From contig NZ_PEBU01000011.1 of assembly GCF_002887595.1 (NCBI RefSeq), positions 157,888-221,887 on the forward strand: 64,000 bases of DNA, read 5' to 3'. Shown piece after piece: positions 44,966 through 54,941 of the stretch. How positions within the stretch are numbered: position 1 is the first letter of the stretch; the number at the start of each line of letters is the position of its first letter. The stretch is from Bowmanella denitrificans. GTDB lineage: Bacteria > Pseudomonadota > Gammaproteobacteria > Enterobacterales > Alteromonadaceae. A program made the position numbers and the translations under genes. The notes beneath the pieces are model-generated. The model had not been told where the DNA came from, did no database searches, and saw only the letters and a program-made list of their open reading frames with translations.

Positions 44966-47020
44966 ATGAGTATGGCGCTGGTTGGCTTGTCTGGATACGC
45001 TCTGGCGGTTATCGGGAACGGCCTGCTGTTTCTTTTGCTGCTAACTGTCAGAAAGCCGGGTATTGCTAAACGACTTTTAATGTTTGGAGTGCTGGGGTGC
45101 CTGGTCTGGGCGGTTATGCAGCTTGGGTTGGCACTAGAGAGAGTCAGCCTGCATCAGGTGATGCTGACCGAAGGCATCAAGACATTACTATGGCTGTTAT
45201 TCATCTGCTCAGTGATGGGTAAGACCTTGCCTGACTTTCGTCACCTGATTACCCGTCCCTCCACGTTATTGGCCTTATGTCCTGCTCTGCTGTATATCGG
45301 ATTGTGTTTGTCCGGTTTGTCCAATGACAAATGGTTGTTTTTACTACAAACCATTCTGGCTCTGGAAGTGCTGGTGTTGCTGGAAACCATGTATCGTCAG
45401 GCAGGCGAGGACAGATGGAACTACAAGCCGCTGGTTATCTATCTTGGTGCAACCAGCCTGTTTGATTTTGTCATGTATGCCGATGCCACTATGGTCAATC
45501 AGTTGGATCCGGTGTTTTGGTCTGCCCGTGGCTACATCTATGCGCTGTTGCTGCCGGCATTAGTTGTTGCGGTAAAACGCATTCGGCACTGGGGGATCGA
45601 GATTTTTATCTCCCGTGACATTGTCTTACACAGCTCCTTACTGATGGTTGCCGGTGGCTATCTGTTTATAATGGCATTAGCTGGCTACGCCGTACGTTAC
45701 ATTGGCGGTGACTGGAGCGGGGCCGTGCAGGTTGCCCTGGCCTTTTTGTCATTAACCCTGTTACTGACGTTGCTGCTGTCCAATAGTTTTCGAACCCGGG
45801 TCCGGGTGTTTATTACCAAGCACTTCTTCGCCAACCAGTACGACTATCGAGAAGAGTGGCTAAAGCTGTCGCAGGCCTTGAATGCGTCAGACAAGAATCT
45901 GCAGCAAGTTTATGATGATGGTCTGCGTAGCCTGATACATGCCATTGATTATTCTGGTGGTATGTTACACAAGTTACAGGGCAAACGATTTGAACAGGTC
46001 AGCGTGCTGGGCAGCGCTTCACTAAATGACGTTGAAAGGAATGTTATCGAACAGTTAGCCGAGTTTATGCAAAATAAACGCTGGCTGGTGGACATTGAGG
46101 AACTGCGTGTAAAACCCTTTAATTATGAGGGGTTGAAGATAAATCACGCCACACTTAATCAATGCCACTTTCAACTGGCTCTGCCGATTTATCAGGATAG
46201 CCATTTATGGGGGCTGGCGCTTTTGTACGCCGATAAGGAGCAGCGAATTCGCCTGGACTGGGAGCTGCGCGACTACCTGAACGCGGTGATTGCTCAGGTG
46301 GCCAACTATTTGTTTCATTACGAAGCCGCCAAGGAATTAGCCGAGAACGCCCAGTTTGCCGCATTCAACCGTATGTCGGCTTTTGTACTGCATGACCTAA
46401 AAAATGTACTGGCGCAAATCGACCTGATCCTGTGCAATGCCCAGCAGCATAAACATAACCCTGAATTTATCGAAGATACTTTTGAAACGCTGGAGCACAC
46501 TAAAACACGTATGGAACGAATGCTCAGACAACTGACTGAGAAGAAAGAAGCCTTGCCCAGTAGCAATCGCACCCTTAACCTAGGCAAGCTGGTGCAAAAA
46601 GTCGTGGAAGAGCGGTGCCAGAGTTTGTTGCCGATTCCATTGGTTGAGGTGCAGGACGACTTAGAGCTGAGTATCGATGAAGAAAAGTTCAGCAATGTTT
46701 TGTATCACCTGATTAGTAATGCGCAACAGGCCACTGACGATGCTGGAGAGGTGCAGGTTAAAATCAGTGCGGCGGAAACAGAGCCAGGCGCATTTGTGGA
46801 AATTATTGATAACGGCTGTGGTATGACGGAAGACTTTATTGCCACCCGTTTATTCAAGCCCTTTGATACCACCAAAGGCAATGCTGGTATGGGCATCGGT
46901 GCCTATGACGCCAAAAACTACATAGAAAAAATCGGCGGGCGTATAGCGGTAGCCAGCCAAGTTGGGCAGGGGAGCAGATTTAGTTTATATCTGCCCGAGA
47001 CTGCCGCCATTGAAGAATAG
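44966..47020 (+). CDS. prsK: PEP-CTERM system sensor histidine kinase PrsK
   Basis: 684 residues. About nine membrane segments (to residue about 290) form the sensor part, followed by a GAF-like domain (about 320-460), the phospho-accepting His in AFVLHDLKNVLAQ (about 475), and an ATPase domain with N box (LYHLISNAQQATDD), G1 (DNGCGM) and G2 (GMGIGAYDAKNYIE). This matches PrsK of exosortase A loci. It phosphorylates PrsR, encoded 15 bases downstream. The signal it senses is unknown. Confidence 0.92.
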   Translation: MSMALVGLSGYALAVIGNGLLFLLLLTVRKPGIAKRLLMFGVLGCLVWAVMQLGLALERVSLHQVMLTEGIKTLLWLLFICSVMGKTLPDFRHLITRPSTLLALCPALLYIGLCLSGLSNDKWLFLLQTILALEVLVLLETMYRQAGEDRWNYKPLVIYLGATSLFDFVMYADATMVNQLDPVFWSARGYIYALLLPALVVAVKRIRHWGIEIFISRDIVLHSSLLMVAGGYLFIMALAGYAVRYIGGDWSGAVQVALAFLSLTLLLTLLLSNSFRTRVRVFITKHFFANQYDYREEWLKLSQALNASDKNLQQVYDDGLRSLIHAIDYSGGMLHKLQGKRFEQVSVLGSASLNDVERNVIEQLAEFMQNKRWLVDIEELRVKPFNYEGLKINHATLNQCHFQLALPIYQDSHLWGLALLYADKEQRIRLDWELRDYLNAVIAQVANYLFHYEAAKELAENAQFAAFNRMSAFVLHDLKNVLAQIDLILCNAQQHKHNPEFIEDTFETLEHTKTRMERMLRQLTEKKEALPSSNRTLNLGKLVQKVVEERCQSLLPIPLVEVQDDLELSIDEEKFSNVLYHLISNAQQATDDAGEVQVKISAAETEPGAFVEIIDNGCGMTEDFIATRLFKPFDTTKGNAGMGIGAYDAKNYIEKIGGRIAVASQVGQGSRFSLYLPETAAIEE

Positions 47021-47035
47021 AGGAAGACAGTAAAC

Positions 47036-48391
47036 ATGGATACACTGCTGGTTGTTGATGATGATCTGGGGATCCAGAAGCAGCTTAAATGGAGCTTTAG
47101 TGATTACGATGTCATTTTTGCTGACGACAGACAGTCTGCCATTGCGCAGCTGCGTCGCTTTGAACCCAAAGTGGTCACCCTGGATCTTGGTTTACCACCT
47201 GATCCAGCGAATGCATCTGAAGGGTTAGAGGCCCTGGCCGAGATTCTTAATTTGGCGCCTCAGACCAAAGTGATAGTGGTTACCGGCAACAACGACAAAG
47301 AAAACGCCCTTAAGGCCATTCAACTTGGCGCCTATGATTTTTATCAAAAGCCCATCGACTCCGACACCATTCGCATTTTGGTCAGTCGCGCTATGACCTT
47401 GTTTGATCTGGAGCAGGAAAATCGCCAGCTCAGTCAGTCTCAGCCTGCCATGGGCAAAATTATTGGTAGCAGCGAATCCATCCAGCAGGCCAGCCGCCGG
47501 GCAGAGAAAATAGCTCAGACCGATATCAGTACTCTGTTGCTAGGGGAGAGTGGTACAGGCAAAGAAGTGTTTGCCCGTTCGATTCATGATCTGAGCGCCA
47601 GGCGCAATAAGCCCTTTGTGGCAATCAACTGCGCATCCATTCCGGAAAACCTGTTGGAAAGTGAATTGTTCGGCTATGAAAAAGGCGCGTTCACCGGCGC
47701 TAACAAGACCACCCCAGGCAAAATAGAAACGGCTCAGGGCGGCACCCTGTTTCTGGATGAAATAGGCGACATGCCCATTGGTCTGCAGGCCAAAATGCTG
47801 CGCTTTTTGCAGGAGCGGGTAATTGAACGGGTTGGCGGCCGTCAGGAAATCCCGGTGGATATTCGGGTGGTGTGTGCCACCCACAGAGATCTTCAGGCCA
47901 TGGTAGCAGAGCAAAGTTTCCGTGAAGATTTATTCTACCGGGTCAGTGAAATTACCATTCGCATTCCGCCGCTGCGTGATCGCGACAGTGACGTAGTACT
48001 GCTGGCACGTACTTTCCTGGCTGCCTATAAGGATGAGTATGGATCCAAGGTCAAAGGCTTCAGCGAGTCGGCGATCGAGGCCATGATGAAGCACCGCTGG
48101 CCGGGCAATATCCGTGAGCTGCAGAATAAATTGAAATCCGCGGTGATTTTGGCCGAAGGGAATTTGATTCAGGCGGATGATTTGGGGTTGTCACCGGATG
48201 CCGTAGGGGGCATGCAAAATCTGAATTTGCGTGAAGTCAGGGAAGAAGCCGAGAGTCGAGCTATACGGCAGGCCTGGCATCTGGCTGAGCAGAATATGTC
48301 CAGAACTGCTGAATTGCTGGGGATTACCCGCCCTACACTATACTCGCTGATCGACAAGTACCGCATGGACGATATTAAGCCCAGTAGCTGA
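47036..48391 (+). CDS. prsR: PEP-CTERM system sigma-54-dependent response regulator PrsR
   Basis: 451 residues in three parts. The receiver domain (1-120) has acidic residues DDD at 8-10, phosphorylation site Asp 50 and Lys in YQKPID. The AAA+ domain has Walker A GESGTGKE and the sigma-54-contact loop GAFTGA (in YEKGAFTGANKT). A Fis-type helix-turn-helix (about 410-450, SRTAELLGITRPTLYSLI) completes it. In bacteria with exosortase A, PrsK/PrsR activate PEP-CTERM genes with RpoN; the sigma-54 elements found here fit that role. It ends in a hairpin at 48401-48430. Confidence 0.94.
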   Translation: MDTLLVVDDDLGIQKQLKWSFSDYDVIFADDRQSAIAQLRRFEPKVVTLDLGLPPDPANASEGLEALAEILNLAPQTKVIVVTGNNDKENALKAIQLGAYDFYQKPIDSDTIRILVSRAMTLFDLEQENRQLSQSQPAMGKIIGSSESIQQASRRAEKIAQTDISTLLLGESGTGKEVFARSIHDLSARRNKPFVAINCASIPENLLESELFGYEKGAFTGANKTTPGKIETAQGGTLFLDEIGDMPIGLQAKMLRFLQERVIERVGGRQEIPVDIRVVCATHRDLQAMVAEQSFREDLFYRVSEITIRIPPLRDRDSDVVLLARTFLAAYKDEYGSKVKGFSESAIEAMMKHRWPGNIRELQNKLKSAVILAEGNLIQADDLGLSPDAVGGMQNLNLREVREEAESRAIRQAWHLAEQNMSRTAELLGITRPTLYSLIDKYRMDDIKPSS

Positions 48392-48400
48392 TTGTCACGC

Positions 48401-48430
48401 CAAAGAGCCGGGTATGTACCCGGTTCTTTG
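48401..48430 (+). terminator. Terminator after prsR
   Basis: A 14-bp stem with one G-U pair: CAAAGAGCCGGGTA with TACCCGGTTCTTTG around a TG, starting 10 bases after the prsR stop. It probably ends the prsK/prsR transcript. The T run after it is short. Confidence 0.75.
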
Positions 48431-48566
48431 CAAAAATCTGCGACTGGTTTTATGCATTGGTCAGGAATAAAGTATTGTAATTCGTTTCTTTGTGTGGAAT
48501 ATAAAATCAGTTACCCTCTGTTAACAAAGCGCCCGATATGGGGCCAATAAAAATATAGGTGTTCAT

Positions 48567-49961
48567 TTGTCTGACTGGTTAACGATAATTCCCCCTCTGC
48601 TTGCCATTCTAGTGGTGTTCTGGCGTAAAGAAGTGATTCTGGCGCTGATCGTCTCGTTGTTCTGTTCCGAATTGCTGCTAATGGCCATGGCCGGGGACAA
48701 TCTGGGCCAGGCAGGCCTGATGGGTCCCTTTCAAACCCTGGAGCGGGTCGTCTCTGTTTTTGACTCCCCCGGCAACACCCGCATTCTGGTGTTTTCCCTG
48801 ATGGTGGGGGCATTGCTGGCCTATATGCGCTATTCCGGTGGTGTGACCGCGTTGGTGGAAAAGCTGATCAACAAAGGGGTGGCAAAAAGTCAGCGTCAGG
48901 TCGGTTTGCTGTCGTTCTTTACCGGCGTGGTGGTGTTTATTGAATCCAATTTAAGCGTGCTGACCGCCGGGATCCTGTCCAGGGGCCTGTTCGACCGGTT
49001 CAAGATGAGCCGGGCCAGGCTAGCCTATATTATCGACAGTACCAGTGCGCCAATCTGTATTCTGATCCTGCTAAATGGCTGGGGCGCATATGTGTTGGGC
49101 CTGTTGGGCAATTATCCCACCGAACAAACCGCTGTTTCTATTCTGATCGGTACCATCCCCCTCAACTTCTATGCATTGTTCACCTTGGTGGTGGTGCTAT
49201 TTACCATTTTTACCGGCAAGGTCTTTGGCCCTATGCGGGAGTCAGAAAAGCGCCTTAACCAGAATCAGGCCCACAGTGAAATTGATTTTAAGGCTACCAA
49301 GGCGCGCTTTATGCTGGTCCCATTGCTGACCATGGTACTGGGCATGCTCGGTTTTATGTACTGGACCGGCGATGGCCAGATTACCCAGGGTGATGGTTCT
49401 AAATCCGTGCTTTATTCCACCACCCTGGCTTGTATGGTGGCCTATGCTTTGATGCTGATTTCCGGGCGCTTTAAGCACAAGGAACTGGTGGATATTGGCT
49501 TTAAGGGCATGGGCGAGCTATTACCACTGGTTAGTATCGTGCTCTTATCGCTGGCCCTGGGCAGCAGCCTGAAGCAATTAGGAACCGGTGACTTTATTGC
49601 CGGCATTGTGGCCGAATCCCTGCCGCTGTTTGTGATCCCGGCGCTATTGTTTTTGGCCGGCGCCTTAATTTCTTTTACCACAGGTACGTCCTGGGGCACT
49701 TTTGCTATTCTTATCCCCATTGGTATGCCCATGGTCCTGAATCTGGGCTTGCCTCCCGAGCTGGTGCTGGCGGCAATCCTGGGCGGTGGGGTGTTTGGCG
49801 ATCACTGTTCGCCCATTTCTGATACCACAGCGGTGAGCAGCCTGGCTTCCGGCTGCGACCTGCTGGAGCATGTGCGTACGCAAATCCCTTATGCCCTGTT
49901 CTGTGGTGTGTTGACGCTGGTTGCCTACCTGATGGCAGGCTTGTTCTGGATTGGACTATGA
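48567..49961 (+). CDS. NhaC-family Na+/H+ antiporter
   Basis: 464 residues with about 11 membrane segments. The motifs SNLSVLTAGILSRG, FTTGTSWGTFAILIPIG and GGGVFGDHCSPISDTTAVSS are characteristic of the NhaC/YuiF-type antiporter family; the last is the conserved ion-site region. It exchanges Na+ or an organic solute for H+ in the inner membrane. It starts at TTG 48567; no in-frame ATG precedes the conserved start. Its stop overlaps the next gene by 4 bases (ATGA). Confidence 0.9.
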   Translation: MSDWLTIIPPLLAILVVFWRKEVILALIVSLFCSELLLMAMAGDNLGQAGLMGPFQTLERVVSVFDSPGNTRILVFSLMVGALLAYMRYSGGVTALVEKLINKGVAKSQRQVGLLSFFTGVVVFIESNLSVLTAGILSRGLFDRFKMSRARLAYIIDSTSAPICILILLNGWGAYVLGLLGNYPTEQTAVSILIGTIPLNFYALFTLVVVLFTIFTGKVFGPMRESEKRLNQNQAHSEIDFKATKARFMLVPLLTMVLGMLGFMYWTGDGQITQGDGSKSVLYSTTLACMVAYALMLISGRFKHKELVDIGFKGMGELLPLVSIVLLSLALGSSLKQLGTGDFIAGIVAESLPLFVIPALLFLAGALISFTTGTSWGTFAILIPIGMPMVLNLGLPPELVLAAILGGGVFGDHCSPISDTTAVSSLASGCDLLEHVRTQIPYALFCGVLTLVAYLMAGLFWIGL

Positions 49962-50635
49962 AAATATCCCTGATTCTGACGGCAGCCTTATTGGCTTCCC
50001 CACTGGTTAATGCCCAGTCAATGCCGGACGATTTTGCTGATATGACGGTGCTGTTGCCGGGCGCTATCTATGATATTCGTTATCACGGCAGCAATAATTT
50101 TGTCGGTGAGCCGGTAGAAGGCTACTTGGCCGCCAAATGTATTTTGCAGGGAAAAGCAGCCAAAGCATTGCTGAAGGTAGCAGAGGCAGCGGCAGTCGAG
50201 GGGCTGAAGTTAAAAATCTTCGATTGCTACCGACCTGCCACGGCCGTGGCGCATTTTATGCGCTGGGCGCAGGATTTGTCTGATACCACCACCAAAGCCG
50301 AGTACTATCCGAACCTGGGCAAAGACAAGCTGGTGGGTGAGTACATCGCCGAACGTTCCGGCCACAGCCGAGGTGCCACCATTGACCTGACGTTGGTTAA
50401 ACAGGACGGACAGGGCCAGTGGCAGGAACTGGATATGGGCTCGGCGTTTGATATGTTTGACACCTTGTCTAATACCGATCATCCCGCCATCAGTGAAACG
50501 CAGCGGGCCAATCGCTACAAACTTAAGGAACTGATGGAGGCGCAGGGTTTTGCCAACTATGCCATGGAATGGTGGCATTATTCTTTAGTCCCACAACCTT
50601 ACCCTGACACCTACTTTGATTTTCCCATTGAATAA
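49958..50635 (+). CDS. D-alanyl-D-alanine dipeptidase (VanX/DdpX family), exported
   Basis: 225 residues with a signal peptide ending LVNAQS. The metalloprotease features are present: SGHSRGATIDL (metal-binding His and Asp, S-x-H-x-x-G-x-x-x-D), the catalytic E-W-W-H near 185-190, and YRPATAV earlier. It cleaves D-Ala-D-Ala, here probably in the periplasm for peptidoglycan recycling; resistance is not implied. It overlaps the antiporter stop and ends within a large hairpin. Confidence 0.9.
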   Translation: MKISLILTAALLASPLVNAQSMPDDFADMTVLLPGAIYDIRYHGSNNFVGEPVEGYLAAKCILQGKAAKALLKVAEAAAVEGLKLKIFDCYRPATAVAHFMRWAQDLSDTTTKAEYYPNLGKDKLVGEYIAERSGHSRGATIDLTLVKQDGQGQWQELDMGSAFDMFDTLSNTDHPAISETQRANRYKLKELMEAQGFANYAMEWWHYSLVPQPYPDTYFDFPIE

Positions 50636-50660
50636 CCGGCAAATTGTCGGTTATTCAATG
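50626..50660. terminator. 13-bp-stem hairpin between convergent genes
   Basis: A perfect inverted repeat, CATTGAATAACCG / CGGTTATTCAATG, with a 9-base loop spans the stop of the dipeptidase and lies 2 bases before the converging hemW end. There is no T run, so it may block polymerase or stabilise both 3' ends. Confidence 0.65.
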
Positions 50661-50662
50661 GC

Positions 50663-51820
50663 CTACACCAACATTTCTAACAAACTGTTGAGGTAACGCC
50701 GGCCCTGGTCGGTAACCTGCCAGCTTTGTGATGTTTCAGCCAGTAACCCCATATCCACAGCCCGTGCCAGCTTGTCTGCCAGGCTGAATTGTGACAATGC
50801 CAGGCCGGTAAACCGGTCATAGTCCTGTTTGGGACAGGGCTCAACCAGGCGCAGGCGATTCATAAAAAACTCGAACGGCCGGTCTTCTTCATCCACCAGA
50901 TTCTGCTTATCCAGATAGGGGCGCGTGATATCCATATAGCCTTTAGGATGTTTGATTTTTACCCTGCGCTGAATGCTACCTGTCCTGGTGTCGGTAATTT
51001 TGCCATGGGCACCACAACCAATCCCCAGGTAGTCACCAAAACGCCAGTAGTTCAGATTATGCTGGCATTGGTGGCCGGCCAGGCTGTAGCCGGAAATTTC
51101 ATACTGTTGGTAGCCCGCTGCTTCAAGTAGCGCGTGACCTTGCTGCTGAATGTCCCAGAGAATGTCATCTTCCGGCAGCTGTGGGGGTTTTGAGGCAAAC
51201 TGGGTGTTGGGTTCAATAGTCAGTTGATACCAGGACAGATGTGGGGGTTTTTGGGCAATGGCGGTTTGCAGGTCTGACAAGGCATCATCTAGGCCCTGGT
51301 CCGGCAAGCCGTGCATTAAATCCAGATTAAAACTGCGCAGCCCGGCCTGATGGGCAAAACCTGCGGCATTGCGGGCCTGTGCACTGTCATGAATACGCCC
51401 CAGCGCTTGCAGTTTGTCGGCCTGAAAGCTCTGCACGCCGATGGAAATACGGTTCACACCGGCCTGGCGAAAGCCGATAAACTTTTCACTTTCCACTGTG
51501 CCGGGGTTGGCTTCCAGGGTGATTTCAGCGTCCGGCGCAAGGTTCACTCTGGCACGCACACCATCCAGAATACGATGGATGCCATCAGGGCTGAACAGGC
51601 TGGGGGTGCCGCCGCCAAAAAAGATGCTGACGACCTGCCTGTCATCCACCAATAGAGCATCTGTGGCCAAGTCATCCAGCAGATGGCTGATATATTCGGC
51701 TTCCGGCAGTTTTTGTTTTTGTCCGTGACTGTTGAAATCACAGTATGGACATTTCTGCACACACCAGGGAATGTGGATATACAGCGAAAGGGGCGGCGCT
51801 TCGAGGCTAAAATCAGACAA
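50663..51820 (-). CDS. hemW: Heme chaperone HemW (radical SAM)
   Basis: 385 residues. The radical-SAM cluster motif C-x3-C-x2-C is at the start ([21 protein letters not shown]). [10 protein letters not shown] and [10 protein letters not shown] are typical of the HemN/HemW family, which is separate from coproporphyrinogen oxidase HemN. It binds heme and delivers it to respiratory enzymes. It overlaps rdgB by 8 bases (51813-51820), forming the common rdgB-hemW pair. Confidence 0.95.
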   Translation of the reverse strand: MSDFSLEAPPLSLYIHIPWCVQKCPYCDFNSHGQKQKLPEAEYISHLLDDLATDALLVDDRQVVSIFFGGGTPSLFSPDGIHRILDGVRARVNLAPDAEITLEANPGTVESEKFIGFRQAGVNRISIGVQSFQADKLQALGRIHDSAQARNAAGFAHQAGLRSFNLDLMHGLPDQGLDDALSDLQTAIAQKPPHLSWYQLTIEPNTQFASKPPQLPEDDILWDIQQQGHALLEAAGYQQYEISGYSLAGHQCQHNLNYWRFGDYLGIGCGAHGKITDTRTGSIQRRVKIKHPKGYMDITRPYLDKQNLVDEEDRPFEFFMNRLRLVEPCPKQDYDRFTGLALSQFSLADKLARAVDMGLLAETSQSWQVTDQGRRYLNSLLEMLV

Positions 51821-52415
51821 GGGCAGCTTCCAGTTGTGGCAGCAACTGCTTCAGTGCCTGAGCACGGTGACTGAGCTGGTTTTTTACCTCAGGGGCTAAT
51901 TCAGCACTGGTACAAGCCTGCTGTGGCACCCAGAATACCGGGTCGTAGCCAAACCCACCGCGACCAACTGGCGCCTGGGTAATACTGCCGTGCCACTGCC
52001 CCTGGCAGATAATGGGGGTTGGATCGTCGGCGTGGCGCAGCCAAACCAAAACGCAAATAAAACGGGCTGAGCGTTTCGCCATTGGCACGTCTTGCATGGC
52101 GCTAAGCAGCTTGGTCACATTGGCCTGGTCGTTGGCTCCTGTACCGGCATAACGGGCAGAATAAATCCCCGGAGCACCGTCCAGCGCGTCCACGGCCAGA
52201 CCAGAATCGTCGGCAATAGCAGGCAACCCTGTGATACGCGCGGCGTGGCGGGCTTTAAGAATGGCATTCTCTACAAAACTCAGGCCGGTTTCTTCGGCAT
52301 CGGCGACACCAAACTCACTTTGCACACGAATATCCACATTCAGTGGTGCCAGCATGTTGGCCAGTTCTTTTACCTTGCCCGGATTGCCCGTGGCCATAAC
52401 CCATTGTTGTTGCAT
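51813..52415 (-). CDS. rdgB: dITP/XTP pyrophosphatase RdgB
   Basis: 200 residues, Ham1/RdgB family: [12 protein letters not shown] at the start, [24 protein letters not shown] as the active-site segment, and [12 protein letters not shown] near 150. It removes non-canonical purine nucleoside triphosphates to prevent their incorporation into DNA. It is the first gene of the reverse operon with hemW and is divergent from the TonB-domain gene at 52505. Confidence 0.96.
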   Translation of the reverse strand: MQQQWVMATGNPGKVKELANMLAPLNVDIRVQSEFGVADAEETGLSFVENAILKARHAARITGLPAIADDSGLAVDALDGAPGIYSARYAGTGANDQANVTKLLSAMQDVPMAKRSARFICVLVWLRHADDPTPIICQGQWHGSITQAPVGRGGFGYDPVFWVPQQACTSAELAPEVKNQLSHRAQALKQLLPQLEAALV

Positions 52416-52504
52416 AGACTCAGATCAAAAGGCTGGAAATGGGTTAGTTTACCAGACTACAATCATCGGCTGGAAACATATCCTCTGTATGCAAGGGAAT
52501 TCTT

Positions 52505-53560
52505 ATGCACAAGCTTCTGCTGACTTTAGTCTTTTTTACTCTCTCTGCTGTTGCCCAGGACACCGCCAGGTTACTCAGTGAGGTAGTGGAAGCCATGCCT
52601 TTGCAGCGTATAAGCCCGGAATATCCAGAAAAGGAAGCCCGTATGCGCCGCGAAGGCTGGGCGGTGGTCAGTTTTGTGATTGAGCCCGACGGCACGGTCA
52701 GCAATGCCATAGTGGAGGACTCCTCTGGCTATGCCAGTTTTGAGCGTAGCGCCCTCAATGCGGTACAAAAGTGGACGTACCGGCCAGCCACCGAAAACGG
52801 TCAGCCGGTGCAGCAATGTGAAGCAAAAGTGCGCATGAATTTTCGTCTGCAGGGAAACGAGCAGGGCGTTACGCGCAAATTTAAGCGCCGGGTTAATGAG
52901 GGATTTACGCTAATCAATGCCGGTAAGCTTGAGGAAGCCAGGCAAGTGCTGGATGACATTGAGGATACGCCCCAATGGAACCTGTATGAAGATGCCTGGT
53001 TCAATGTACTAAAAGCCGAATACTATGCTGCTAAGGGTAAGCCCAAACTGCAACTCACCGCACTGACCCGAGCCTTGAATGGCGACCTGCTGCCTGACAC
53101 CTTACAGTTGACATCGGTTCAGCAAAAGTTGAGCCTGGAACTGCAATTGGGCAAAGCCTCAGATGCCCAGCAGAGTTTTACCCTTCTGCAGTCACTTACC
53201 GGCAGCGAAGCGGCAGTGCAAAAGTTTACGCCCTATATGCAAAAGCTTAAGGCCATGATCGCTGGTGACGAGTTGTTGGCCATAGAGGGTAACATTCACA
53301 GCGACAAGCCCTGGCATCATTTGCTGTCACGCACCAAGTTCTCACTAGCTAATATACAGGGCCAGTTGGATAAACTGGATGTGCGTTGTCAATTGCGCCG
53401 CACTACATTCAGCATTGAATCTGACACGGTATGGCATGTGCCATCGCGCTGGGGGCAATGCCATCTTTATGTTTATGGCGAACAAGATGCCAGCTTTACC
53501 CTGGTTGAATTACCGGATGAAATCCCGGCTGAAATGCAGGAATATCTGTCTGATGACTAA
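52505..53560 (+). CDS. TonB-domain (energy transducer-like) protein
   Basis: 351 residues. A signal peptide (ending SAVAQD) precedes a TonB C-terminal domain (about 35-115: RISPEYPEKEARMRREGWAVVSF, then AVQKWTYRPATENGQ). The remaining 230 residues are alpha-helical and TPR-like at first (LEEARQVLDDIEDTPQWNLYEDAW), followed by an unassigned beta-rich end. It lacks the N-terminal membrane anchor and Pro-rich spacer of a true TonB, so it is probably a soluble periplasmic relative. It is followed by the deacetylase gene after 18 bases. Confidence 0.78.
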   Translation: MHKLLLTLVFFTLSAVAQDTARLLSEVVEAMPLQRISPEYPEKEARMRREGWAVVSFVIEPDGTVSNAIVEDSSGYASFERSALNAVQKWTYRPATENGQPVQQCEAKVRMNFRLQGNEQGVTRKFKRRVNEGFTLINAGKLEEARQVLDDIEDTPQWNLYEDAWFNVLKAEYYAAKGKPKLQLTALTRALNGDLLPDTLQLTSVQQKLSLELQLGKASDAQQSFTLLQSLTGSEAAVQKFTPYMQKLKAMIAGDELLAIEGNIHSDKPWHHLLSRTKFSLANIQGQLDKLDVRCQLRRTTFSIESDTVWHVPSRWGQCHLYVYGEQDASFTLVELPDEIPAEMQEYLSDD

Positions 53561-53578
53561 TACTGCATCGGAGCTGTC

Positions 53579-54496
53579 TTGATACCGCTGGTTTTTCACC
53601 CAATTTATAGTCAACTGGCGTTACCCTACAGGCATCGTTTTCCCATTGAAAAATATCAGGCAATCCGCGATGCCCTGCAACAGCAGGGTGTGCCGGATAG
53701 CTGGTTTTTTCTGCCTGAAGCTCTCGACCCTCGACAGCTCACCCACGTTTTTGATGCAGACTATTTGCAGCAGCTTTGCAGTGGCAGCCTGGATGTAAAG
53801 GCCATGCGTCGTATCGGCTTCCCCTGGTCACAGCAGCTTATTCGCCGCACCCTGACGGCGGCGGGCGGCACCGTGCTGACAGCGCAATTGGCCCTGCAGT
53901 ATGGCAAGGCGATTAATCTTACCGGTGGTTACCATCATGCTTTTGCCGATTTTGGTTCGGGTTTTTGTATGCTCAATGATTTATATCTGGCGGCACTGGC
54001 GATGCTTAGCGCCCCTGGCATTGACAGGGTGCTGGTGTTTGATTGTGATGTGCATCAGGGGGACGGTACCGCTAAGCTGGCCCAGGGCGATAACCGTATC
54101 GTTACGGTGTCATTGCATGGCGAGAAAAACTTCCCGCACCGTAAGCAGCTATCAGATATGGACTTTCCTTTGCCAAAAGGTACGGAGGATAAGGCCTATC
54201 TGGACACCCTGGACACCGCGCTGACCCTGGCAATTAATCTGTACCGGCCCGATGCGGTGATTTACGATGCCGGGGTGGATGTGCATATTGATGATGACCT
54301 GGGACATCTGCACCTTAGTACGCAAGGGGTCTACCAGCGAGACAAACTGGTGTTTGATACCTGCGCTGATAAAAGCCTGCCCATCGCCGCGGTCATTGGT
54401 GGTGGTTATCAGCGTGATATTGCGGCCCTCACGCAGGTGCATTTACAGCTATTCAGCGCGGCGGGGATAGGCAGCCTGTCAAGCAGGCTGCCATAA
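53579..54496 (+). CDS. Histone deacetylase family (class IV-like) hydrolase
   Basis: 305 residues starting at TTG 53579, with a GGAG site 5 bases upstream. The zinc-enzyme motifs are intact: GGYHHAFADFGSGFC (catalytic His pair), FDCDVHQGDGT (zinc Asp/His), YDAGVDVH (third zinc ligand) and GGGYQRD. Family members remove acetyl from lysines, polyamines or small amides. It is cytoplasmic. The native substrate in bacteria is usually unknown. Confidence 0.92.
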   Translation: MIPLVFHPIYSQLALPYRHRFPIEKYQAIRDALQQQGVPDSWFFLPEALDPRQLTHVFDADYLQQLCSGSLDVKAMRRIGFPWSQQLIRRTLTAAGGTVLTAQLALQYGKAINLTGGYHHAFADFGSGFCMLNDLYLAALAMLSAPGIDRVLVFDCDVHQGDGTAKLAQGDNRIVTVSLHGEKNFPHRKQLSDMDFPLPKGTEDKAYLDTLDTALTLAINLYRPDAVIYDAGVDVHIDDDLGHLHLSTQGVYQRDKLVFDTCADKSLPIAAVIGGGYQRDIAALTQVHLQLFSAAGIGSLSSRLP

Positions 54497-54503
54497 CGGC
54501 ATT

Positions 54504-54941
54504 TTAGTCGCAGAACCTATTGCCTTCGGTGTCCATTTCACAGGGGATCCATACCGCTTCCTCACGACATGAACCTTCCACCTGACGCCGTTCTGTGGTG
54601 ATGTCATAGTCATGACTTTGACTGGTCAAGGGTAATTGCCCTTCAAAGGTGACAAATTCCCAGCTGCCTTCGTTGTCATTCCAGATTTTACTGCGCCTGG
54701 CAACATAATGGCTGGCCGGACAGCTTGTATGGCCGTCTAAGCGACTTTGCGCCGTGGCCTGCATAGCTTGTCTGGGGCGACTGTTGGAATAGATTTGCCC
54801 TGCGTAAGCACAATGCGTAACAGGGTGCTGAATTTCAACGGTTTCATAGTCGCATACCGTGCGAAAATCCCAGTATCCGGAAGCACTGGCTCCAAGGCTG
54901 AATAATCCGGCACTCAGGGCGCAAAGATAACGATATTTCAT
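54504..54941 (-). CDS. Exported Cys-containing protein of unknown function
   Basis: About 145 residues from ATG 54941 (an AAGG site suits this better than the ATG at 54950). The signal peptide ends GASASGYW. The mature part has six cysteines (one each in VCDY, THCAY, TSCPAS, GSCRE, PCEM, RFCD), which suggests disulfides in the periplasm. I recognise no family. It converges with the deacetylase gene, 7 bases apart. Confidence 0.6.
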   Translation of the reverse strand: MKYRYLCALSAGLFSLGASASGYWDFRTVCDYETVEIQHPVTHCAYAGQIYSNSRPRQAMQATAQSRLDGHTSCPASHYVARRSKIWNDNEGSWEFVTFEGQLPLTSQSHDYDITTERRQVEGSCREEAVWIPCEMDTEGNRFCD